From NCBI GenBank assembly GCA_003988855.1, contig QYAI01000050.1:157656-221655 (forward strand): a DNA stretch of 64,000 nucleotides, in the 5' to 3' direction. The DNA is from Arachnopeziza araneosa (Eukaryota > Ascomycota > Leotiomycetes > Helotiales > Arachnopezizaceae). Each line of letters starts with the position of its first letter. Positions within the stretch are counted from its first letter, which is position 1. The position numbers were made by a program, and so were the translations under genes. This document shows, piece after piece, positions 56,357 through 64,000 of the stretch. The notes beneath the pieces are model-generated. The model searched no databases and was not told the origin of the DNA. It was given only the letters and a program-made list of their open reading frames with translations.

Positions 56357-58870
56357 ATGCTGCACGTTCTATCCTCGATCATCATCTCTCTCGGCGTAGT
56401 TGCTGCAGAGAATGGGCTGAATGCTTGGTTAAGATACTCCCCCTTGCTCAATGCCAACAGTTCCCACCTGGCGCTCCCATCCAACATCATTGCTCTCAAT
56501 ACTTCGGAAGCCAGTCCCGTGTTCACAGCCTCCTTGGAGCTGCAAAATGGCATCCAGGGGATACTAAGACGAGCAGTCAAGATCAACGACAGCACTTATA
56601 AAAATTCTTCGTCTTTGATTATTGGCACAGTCGATGATTATTCTCATGGATATGGAGGCCACGACGATGTTCCGCATCTTGGCGAAGACGGCTTCTGGCT
56701 CAACACCGAGGGTGATACCATCAAGATTCTCGGCCAGAATGAGAGGGGAGCTCTGTATGGTGCCTTTGAGTACCTCTCCATGCTTGCCCAAGGAGATTTC
56801 TCTCGCGTCTCTTCAGCCAACAATCCAAATCAGCCAATTAGGTGGGTCAATCAATGGGACAACATGGACGGCAGTATCGAGCGTGGCTACGGTGGGCCCT
56901 CGCTCTTCTTCAACAATGGTGGCATCACCGATGACTTGGCTCGTGTTTCTGATTATGCACGTCTCCTGGCCTCTATACGTGTAAATGGGATCATCATCAA
57001 CAATGTCAACGCAAATGCTACTCTGCTCACTCCTCGAAATATTCAAGGACTAGGCAGGCTTGCAGATGTCTTCAGGCCGTACGGCATTCAAGTTGGAGTC
57101 TCGCTCAACTTTGCATCTCCCACAGCAATTGGTGGCCTGGCAACGTTCGATCCCCTCGATTCAGGTGTCATCTCTTTCTGGGCTAATATCACAGATCAGA
57201 TCTACAGAAGGATCCCCGACTTCGCAGGGTATCTGGTCAAAGCCAATTCGGAGGGTCAACCAGGTCCATTGACATACAATCGGACCCTTGCGGAAGGGGC
57301 CAACATGTTTGCCAAAGCACTGGATCCCTACGGCGGAGTTGTCATGTTCAGAGCATTTGTTTATGACCAGCTGAACGAATCGGACTGGAAAGCCGATCGC
57401 GCCAACGCTGCCGTTCAATTTTTCAAGTCGCTGGATGGCAAGTTTGCCGACAATGTCGTTGTCCAAATTAAATATGGCCCTATCGATTTTCAGGTCCGAG
57501 AACCTGTGTCTCCATTGTTTGCAAATTTACACAACACTAGCACTGCCTTGGAGCTCCAAGTGACTCAAGAGTACTTAGGACAGCAATGTCATCTTGTCTA
57601 TCTCGCACCACTCTGGAAAACTACCCTTGATTTTGATCTCCGTGTTGATGAGAAGAGATCGAAAGTCAGTGATATTATATCTGGAGGCCGTTTCAGCCGT
57701 CCACTTGGTGGCTCAGCTGCTGTTGTCAACGTGGGGATGAATACAACCTGGCTCGGAAGTCACATGGCGATGTCAAATCTGTACGCCTACGGACGCTTGG
57801 CTTGGGATCCTTCAAGCGAGCCCGAAGACATTCTGCAAGACTGGATCCGGCTTACCTTCGGCCTTGACCCTCAGGTCATAAACACCATTACCAACATATC
57901 CATGGAGTCATGGCATGCCTACGAGCAATACAGCGGCAACCTCGGAATCCAGACCTTGACGGACATCACAGGAAATCACTTCGGTCCCAAGCCTCAGTCA
58001 CAAGATGACAATGGATGGGGCCAGTGGACTCGTGCTGATCAAAAGACAATTGGCATGGACCGAACCGTGGCGAACGGGACGGGCTTTTCTGGTACCTATC
58101 CTCCTGAAATTGCAGCCGTGTATGAAAATGTCACTTCCACGCCCGACAACCTCCTCCTGTGGTTCCACCACGTCAACTATACTCATATCCTGAACTCGGG
58201 AAAGACAGTCATTCAATACTTCTACGACGCCCATTATAGCGGTGCAGAAACGGCCCAGACCTTCGTCAAGATGTGGGAGTCTTTGAAAGGTAAGATCGAC
58301 GACGAGAGATACGAGCACGTTCTCTACCGCCAAACATTCCAAGCAGGCCATTCCATCGTCTGGAGAGACGCAATCAGTAACTTCTATTGGAATCTCTCTG
58401 GTATTCCCGATGAAGCAAAGAGGGTTGGTAATCATCCGTGGAGGCTGGAGGCGGAGAGCATGATGTTGGAAGGGTACACGGTAGTTCCTGTCACGCCGTT
58501 CGAGGCGGCGAGCAATTACACAGCGATTATCACGACCTCGAATACTACTGCTGGAACCGCAACGGCTGAGCTTGGTTTTGCATCAGGAACGTATGATCTG
58601 GCGGTAAACTACTTTGATCTTGCGGGGGGAAGGGCGCATTGGCAGGTGTATCTCAACGATAAGTCCATTGGAGAATGGCTTGGGGATCATGAGGATATGC
58701 TTGGCCATGCAGTTTCCACCACTTTGGATGGGCATACCGCAAGTAGAGTTACTTTCAAGGGAGTCGAGATCGCGAAGGGGGATCGGCTGAAGATCGTGGG
58801 AACGCCGAATGGCATAGAGAGGGCGCCGCTGGATTATGTAGTCGTGCTCCCGGCGGGTGTCGTTGATTAG
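56357..58870 (+). CDS. aguA: GH67 alpha-glucuronidase
   Basis: A single intronless frame of 837 residues, normal for secreted fungal GH67. A signal peptide (MLHVLSSIIISLGVVAA) is followed by an N-terminal beta domain, then the TIM-barrel with PIRWVNQWDNMDGSIERGYGG. Catalytic residues can be placed by family motif: Glu299 (acid, in VKANSEGQPGP), Asp377 (KYGPIDFQVREP) and Glu405 (QVTQEYLGQQ), the last two 28 residues apart as in characterised enzymes. The C-terminal helical domain has EWLGDHEDMLGHAV-like segments. The enzyme removes 4-O-methylglucuronic acid from the non-reducing end of xylooligosaccharides outside the cell. Several Asn-x-Ser/Thr sites suggest glycosylation. XlnR- and CreA-like motifs lie upstream. 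Confidence 0.95.
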   Translation: MLHVLSSIIISLGVVAAENGLNAWLRYSPLLNANSSHLALPSNIIALNTSEASPVFTASLELQNGIQGILRRAVKINDSTYKNSSSLIIGTVDDYSHGYGGHDDVPHLGEDGFWLNTEGDTIKILGQNERGALYGAFEYLSMLAQGDFSRVSSANNPNQPIRWVNQWDNMDGSIERGYGGPSLFFNNGGITDDLARVSDYARLLASIRVNGIIINNVNANATLLTPRNIQGLGRLADVFRPYGIQVGVSLNFASPTAIGGLATFDPLDSGVISFWANITDQIYRRIPDFAGYLVKANSEGQPGPLTYNRTLAEGANMFAKALDPYGGVVMFRAFVYDQLNESDWKADRANAAVQFFKSLDGKFADNVVVQIKYGPIDFQVREPVSPLFANLHNTSTALELQVTQEYLGQQCHLVYLAPLWKTTLDFDLRVDEKRSKVSDIISGGRFSRPLGGSAAVVNVGMNTTWLGSHMAMSNLYAYGRLAWDPSSEPEDILQDWIRLTFGLDPQVINTITNISMESWHAYEQYSGNLGIQTLTDITGNHFGPKPQSQDDNGWGQWTRADQKTIGMDRTVANGTGFSGTYPPEIAAVYENVTSTPDNLLLWFHHVNYTHILNSGKTVIQYFYDAHYSGAETAQTFVKMWESLKGKIDDERYEHVLYRQTFQAGHSIVWRDAISNFYWNLSGIPDEAKRVGNHPWRLEAESMMLEGYTVVPVTPFEAASNYTAIITTSNTTAGTATAELGFASGTYDLAVNYFDLAGGRAHWQVYLNDKSIGEWLGDHEDMLGHAVSTTLDGHTASRVTFKGVEIAKGDRLKIVGTPNGIERAPLDYVVVLPAGVVD

Positions 58871-60287
58871 AGCCGTAATAAAAAGTTTAATAAAAAGGGT
58901 TCTCTCAAAGAAAATCACAGCCAGCTTTTAAGTATAAGTAATCATTTATATATTTACAGTGAATCGTTACCAATCTAGCTCAAGACGGATAATCTAAAAC
59001 ATATCCATTCAACTCCAACCGATCAAGCCCTGTCGAGTTTCTAGACGGTGTCACCAGCATTGAGATCTTATCATCAAGTGAAGCTCGAGACCAAGACGGC
59101 GCTCGGCAGGCAGAGGATCGAAGAGTTAGAGCACGTGAGAGTAAAGATGAAGCATAGCAAGCCCACGGAGAGGCTGCAGCTAGATGTGCGTCGTTGAGGA
59201 TCAAGCGTATTTTCTTTCGCGAGACTGAGACCGGAAACTACGACGATTGTATTCTCAACTGTGGTTGGTGTCTCCTAGGAGCAGTGGGTGGTGGTGGTTT
59301 GAATGCAGGCCAGCATAGCTCTATAGGATAGACTGTTGGAACTCGGATCGATCACAATATAGCTTTGTAGAGACCACTCGAAACGCTGGAAAACATCATG
59401 AGAAGATGTAGAAACCTCTTTAGGCATATATTTTTGTGTTTTGGTGTGGATTCCTAAGTAGCAAGCGCAACTATATCCTAGGTATACGAGGGAATGCAAG
59501 GTGGGGAAGCGAGGAGGCCGGAGCATGCGTGGGCGGAATTTGATTGTGTTCCGGATTGGCTGGGGGTGGTGGAGTTCAAGAGAGGAAAGGTACAGATGAG
59601 CCTTTGAGAGATATGAAAGGATAGATGAGGCCATTTGACTTGAGATGATGCCGTTGTAATCGAGGTTTCAAACCCGGATATTCTCCATACCTCACATGCT
59701 TGCCAAGAATATGAAACTCCATTCAACAATTCAAGTGAGCTGACAATTGTCCTACACCCCATGGGCTCAGTGCATGCATGTCGAAATCCATCCTGTCATC
59801 TCATTGCACTCTCTCTATCACCACCATCTCAGAACTGTCCCGAGCCTAAGGTTCAGCAGTCAGCCAAATCCAGACCTTCTTTCCTCTCTTTTACTTTCCC
59901 GTCACCGCATCATCCATTTTCTGTTCTACTCGCCTCATCCCTCTCCATCCATCCATCCTAACCCGTTAGCCCCCCAGAAACAGAAAGACTTCACTCACCC
60001 ATATGATTCAGATTCTGCCTATAGTGCAGCGCATTCCAGCCCGCCTGGTACTGGCCCATATTTGCAAGCGCCATATTCTGGGTTATATTCGCCGTGGTAT
60101 TCGACATGTTTATGCTGTTATTAGCGGCCTGATTCATCATTTGCATCATGGGGTTTTAACTCGGTTCGTCTATTTTGATCAGTTAGTAAAACTGCATCAC
60201 CCTCTTCTCACCATTTTCTTTCTCCGAATAATCATTTTCCTCTACCTCCTATTTTCCTACGAGAGCACAATGATAAAGCGAATAGAC
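58871..60287. other. Gene-poor region with exon-like ORFs
   Basis: A minus-strand frame at 58980-59204 (ending LELNGYVLDYPS) and a Gln/Asn-rich frame at 59991-60149 look exon-like, but no complete gene could be built. CT-rich sequence occupies about 59870-59960. Confidence 0.4.
59991..60149 (-). CDS. Gln/Asn/Met-rich exon-like ORF
   Basis: Starts MMQMMNQAANNSINMSNTTA and reaches a GTGAGT donor consensus just before its stop. Splicing to an acceptor near 59950 would add only a few codons. It follows the conserved hypothetical gene on the same strand, but the in-frame TAA just upstream prevents a simple joint to it. Confidence 0.25.
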   Translation of the reverse strand: MMQMMNQAANNSINMSNTTANITQNMALANMGQYQAGWNALHYRQNLNHMGE

Positions 60288-61282
60288 TCACCACCATCCT
60301 CTGCCTCCTTCCTCCTCTTCGTCAAGATCTCCTGGCGGTATTCCTCGTATTGCTTTTTGATAGCAGGTAGCTTGGCACCCAAAAAAGATAGGTTCGCTAC
60401 GCCAGGGAAGCATGATCTTGGGATCTTGGAATATTTCCACGGGAGATCTGTTCTTGGATCTAGAGTAAGGAATTCTGGACTGAGGAGGAGTTGGTTGATT
60501 TTGAAGTAGATGCGGGACTAGTGATGTTGGCTTGCAGCTTACAGAATGATCCAAAATAGTATGTAGTCAGATTGACGGAGAGGTAAGAAGTACACATGAA
60601 ACAAAAGAAAGGAAATTGAACAAACCGGATGTTGATTTATTTGCAATCCGATCCATCTCCTCCATGTCGCTCTGGTGATATACGGCATCTTATCTACCAC
60701 ATCTTTCCTCCCACCAATTCCCAAGCCTCTAGTCTTCTCATCCACTTCCAATCCATGCGATAGATAAAAAGCAAACAGCAATAAATCGCTCGTAGCCATG
60801 TCCATGTACTCGAAATCGCGATCCATGGCGCTGGAATAGGGGAGCTGGAAGAACTGTTCCAACCATCTGAACATCTCGGGTGAGAGGTACTGTTTGGCCT
60901 GAGAGGGCTGTTGGAATTGGAGAGGAACGGTGATGGAAGTTCGGAGAAGATCGTAAATTGCTGATGTTGTTAGAGGAAGACGGGTGGATCATGTGTTTAT
61001 TGGAGGAGGGGAGAGGAGAGTATATAAAAAAGTGGAACACGAACAATTACACAGAAGAACAAACATCATACTATCTTCATTTCCATCCTCATCAAATTTG
61101 AAATCACCCCAGAATTCCCGCGCTTCTGCTTCTTCAAGATCTTTAGGACCTTCGGTTGCTGGAGCTGGCGCTAGTGAGGCACCAGTATTAGTTGGAGCTG
61201 GATTTTGTGCCGGTTTCGGTGTTTTCCCCTCACTCCAACCCTTCATGAACTCGTTGTAACTTTCGACCAAGAAGTTTGCCAT
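60288..61282 (-). CDS. Conserved-looking hypothetical protein
   Basis: Exons 61282-61072, 60960-60626 and 60530-60288 give 262 residues with matching phases. The N terminus (MANFLVESYNEFMKGWSEGK) is helical, followed by a proline/alanine-rich linker and an acidic FWGDFKFDEDGNED. The centre is helical and ordered: TIYDLLRTSITVPLQFQQP, LSPEMFRWLEQFFQLPYSS, MDMATSDLLLFAFYLSHGLE and MPYITRATWRRWIGLQIN. The C-terminal exon contains KIMLPWRSEPIFFGCQATCYQKAIRGIPPGDLDEEEEGG. I do not recognise the family. Its composition and splice consistency argue for a real gene; the exact C terminus is uncertain because a GTGAGT donor-like site overlaps the stop region. Confidence 0.6.
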
Positions 61283-62705
61283 TTCAAGGTCTTCTTTACC
61301 AAACAGTGGTCAAGGTGTGGGGTTGCAAGGCTAAAGTTGAGCGGCTGTTTTAGCGTATAAAGGGATTCTTGTAAGTCTGATAGAAAGATGAAATCGAGAG
61401 GAGTTTACGGGAAATAGATATTTTGAGTATGAGATGTGGATGGAAGTTTGCTGTAAGATCGCCGAGAAATATAGAAGAGACGTTCAAGCTTTTCAGCTGA
61501 AGTCAAGCCTTTCCAAAAATAGAGTAGCGCTTGCTGTGCACGCGACTGGTAGCGTGGTTTGGGAATGCTTTGGCTGGAAAACGACATTTATTAGGCACTG
61601 CCAGTACTCTCTTGATTCCTTTGATGAGGTTCTGTCATTTAATAGGAAAGAATGGACGCTGAAAAAAAAGACTAGCCTGATATGAAAATCAGTTGGACGC
61701 ATATGATTGTCACGTGACTATGCTAGGTCCATAAGGTGTGTTGTGATGGCCGAGGCTAGGTTGACTAATAATGGCACGTGACAAATCAAGTGTGCTATAA
61801 GGACTAATTCTCTAACTCTACAGTGAACAGGTACGCTCTACAGGCTCTCCAGTTCAGCCCTCCAGGCTTCCATTGCCACCAGTGGCAACTGGAGGCCTCA
61901 GGCCGCAACAAGATGATTAATGTCACTGCCCTCTCAAGTCAGTCCCTTGTCTGACAGAACCGGCTACTAGCGATTTGAACGATGTAATTAAAGAAATGAG
62001 AGAGCGTAAGATGATGACCTCTAGCTCTGTATATATTCAATAAAGTGTGAGATTGGAGATTCCATGTCGCTCCCATATTGCTTTAAGACTAAACAGAAGT
62101 CTTCGTCATACCGGCAGGTGTGATGCGTAAAGACATAGCGTCTTATTTCTGCGTGTAGAGCGAATCTGTGGCCTTCTAGCCATCCAGAGCTAGGTCTGGT
62201 TAGATATTGGTCAGATATGAAATTATCAAGAGCCGCTAGAAGCCAATTTGGAATTCTGCTGTACAACTATAAAGTGCTGCATGTAATCGTGTTCACGTGC
62301 GTCGATTAGATTGATAAGCGAGGCTGAGCTCGGTAAGTAGCATGTTTCGTGCATGTGTACGAGGCGGCATCGTCCTATCTGACATGATATTATGCGGCTT
62401 GATATTAACGACTTATCTGTATGCTATCGTTCGTATGCACGAAGCACAAATTTGCGCCGGATCTCGCCGCACCAACCTGCCGCACTCACAAGACTGCCAC
62501 ACTCTGACATCGATTTACGTTGGATCAAGGATCTAGAATTGTGCTGGATATTTATCCAAAGCGCAATGGCATTTTGTCGAAAAAGTATATAGAGTTCCCT
62601 AACTTTCACCTTTCTCGAGTCATTTTGAAGCTATATCAAAATTCGTCTTCTACTTAGTCCCATAGAACCAGCTGCTGCTTCGAAAATCATCTATTCCTAA
62701 TCAAA
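61283..62705. other. Gene-poor region with E-box motifs
   Basis: Three CACGTG cores (61711-61716, 61775-61780, 62294-62299) and a short perfect inverted repeat (ttgccac-ca-gtggcaa, 61873-61888). A minus-strand frame at 62021-62266 (81 codons, PNWLLAALDNFIS..) is open but without a recognisable domain. Confidence 0.45.
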
Positions 62706-63227
62706 ATGCTCTTCTCGCTTTGCACCATCGTGATCCTCGCAGCATCAGCATCAATTGCTGCACCAGTCACCAGTGACCCTCTACCACCGTATGGAGCATA
62801 TGTAGTCTCCGCATACTTTGGCGACGAAATCGGCGATGAGTTTTTCTGGAGCTTCGACTTAGCCTACGCCCCTGATCTAAAATATCAACCTCCTTACGCT
62901 CCATACGTTGAGCCGGCCGTTTTTGCGAAATGCTCGGGCACAACGACAGAGGGTCCAACTTGTGACTCTCCCAATGTAATTGCGAATGTGACTTCGGACA
63001 ATCAAGCAGGAGCTCTCTTGACAATCACGCATTGTGAGTAGAGTAGTTCACTCTCTGTTTCTCTATAGCACCGACTGATAGATGTACTAGCTTGGCTGGT
63101 CAGAAAGACAAGCAATGTGACAGTCCAGTACTCGGATTCTGGACATGTCAGTGTGCCTTCCATTACCGGCAATGTGAACAGGAATTTCACAATGTATGCC
63201 ACTGATCAGGTGGTTACTTCTCAATGA
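62706..63227 (+). CDS. Small secreted protein
   Basis: Exons 62706-63033 and 63091-63227 (57-nt intron, GTGAGT donor, ACTAG acceptor) encode 154 residues. The signal peptide is MLFSLCTIVILAASASIAAP. The mature part is rich in Tyr/Pro near the start (PPYGAYVVSAYFGDE) and then has a beta-rich stretch with KCSGTTTEGPTCDSP and repeated NVT/NFT sites that could be N-glycosylated. The family is not recognised. The unspliced frame would stop a few codons after ITHC and lose the beta-rich C-terminal part VRKTSNVTVQYSDSGHVSV. Confidence 0.65.
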
Positions 63228-63733
63228 GCAGTGACAGTATGACTGGAACCTTGTTGGAGCGTTCAGTGACTTGGTTTCGCGTATAAAATCTCATTTATTC
63301 GGCAACAAAAATAGGTAGATTTTGGAGCAGGTAGATAGATATTGCTAGTGTAGATCTCTTGACAAAAAGTATTAATTAAATTAGTAAGAAAGAGTCCCTA
63401 TGATTTATTACGTGGTACATAGAATACCAATTCAAAATTCCATTTAAAAGCAATGCCAATGCAATAACTTCCAATTGGTTTATATTCTAAAGCTAAGAAA
63501 ACCTATCAACAAGGTGAAGAGCAAGTTTACGAAATGCATTACATAATAAATCCGCTTTCAATTTTTTTTTTAAATAGTTAAGATTAGTTTATACTCAAAC
63601 TTTTCAATAGATAGATTTATTATTCTATTGAAATAGTAAGAAAATTTGGGTGATTTTTGCCTCTAGGCGTGAAAGAAGTAGGTTAAAGTGGTTGTTGAAT
63701 TAGCTCCTCTGACCCACGAACTAAGTGAGCAAC
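63228..63733. other. Intergenic, AT-rich
   Basis: Strongly AT-rich with poly-T/poly-A runs near 63560; nothing gene-like. Confidence 0.5.
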
Positions 63734-63991
63734 TCAAGCAGAGCGATCTTTGATTTGCCATCCATGAATACATTTCCTCCCACTGTCATTAGCTTCCAAG
63801 CGGTCCTCAATGCGGAATGCTAAGGTCGAGCTCACCACATACCTGTTCGTGTTAGTGCCACTGACGTCGATCCATATACTCGTATTCCCCTGCACTCGCA
63901 TGGTCACCGCACTCGCCCGCCCCTCAAAAATCCATTTTTCTACCCCACCCCTCACTATATTTCTCCCCTTATCATTGCCACCATAGTTCAT
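63734..63991 (-). CDS. Possible gene at window edge
   Basis: An 85-codon frame beginning MNYGGNDKGRNIVRGG ends CIHGWQIKDRSA. A strong GTATGT donor after NTNR and an AG near 63774 could remove an in-frame stretch. The start lies nine bases from the window end, so this may be the downstream part of a longer gene. Confidence 0.3.
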   Translation of the reverse strand: MNYGGNDKGRNIVRGGVEKWIFEGRASAVTMRVQGNTSIWIDVSGTNTNRYVVSSTLAFRIEDRLEANDSGRKCIHGWQIKDRSA

Positions 63992-64000
63992 TCAGCTAAA

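Noticed and set aside
16735..58870. A single lignocellulose gene cluster joining GH7 and GH67
   Set aside because: The genes are 38 kb apart with unrelated housekeeping genes between them.

Overview
The window looks like nuclear DNA of a filamentous ascomycete, most likely a plant-associated or wood/litter-decaying leotiomycete (Helotiales-like). Genes are interrupted by short GT..AG introns of about 45-70 nt with CTAAC/CTGAC branch sites. The families are typical of Pezizomycotina: a Zn2Cys6 regulator, a Clr5-domain protein, GH7 and GH67 carbohydrate-active enzymes, a HET-domain protein, a NACHT-ankyrin NLR and small secreted proteins. The placement is inferred from gene families and gene structure, not from a search. 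Exon structures were read by hand from splice signals, reading-frame phase and family conservation.

Left part (1-16 kb): a HerA-like P-loop ATPase; a head-to-tail pair of secreted-protein paralogues, the second broken by a stop just after its signal peptide; a small cysteine-containing secreted protein; a Clr5-domain protein; an unrecognised acidic ORF; a PAQR/haemolysin-III membrane receptor; and a Zn2Cys6 regulator whose zinc motif appears to need a 3-nt microexon.

Middle (16.7-36.7 kb): a secreted GH7 cellulase core, a long gene-poor stretch, then housekeeping genes in compact divergent arrangements: ssz1/rrp40, atp18/NIPSNAP, and rogdi(RAV2)/pop7. Between rrp40 and atp18 lies an AT-rich region with a mariner-like transposase carrying several in-frame stops and a frameshift, some of the stops explicable as RIP-type transitions. 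A zinc-knuckle protein follows.

Right part (37-64 kb): a gene-poor AT-rich stretch, a C2H2 finger gene of unresolved structure, a hairpin-forming minisatellite, a GFA-type enzyme, a diverged tandem duplication, then a HET-domain gene and an NLR (NWD_NACHT_N-NACHT-ankyrin) separated by a thioesterase. Both are families of fungal non-self recognition. Next come a secreted Ser/Thr-rich cysteine protein, an aldehyde dehydrogenase, a secreted GH67 alpha-glucuronidase with XlnR- and CreA-like upstream sites, a conserved hypothetical gene and a small secreted protein.

Functionally, the GH7 (cellulose) and GH67 (glucuronoxylan side chains) enzymes belong to the same lignocellulose programme but are 38 kb apart and not a cluster. 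No secondary-metabolite cluster, CRISPR array, rRNA or convincing tRNA was seen.
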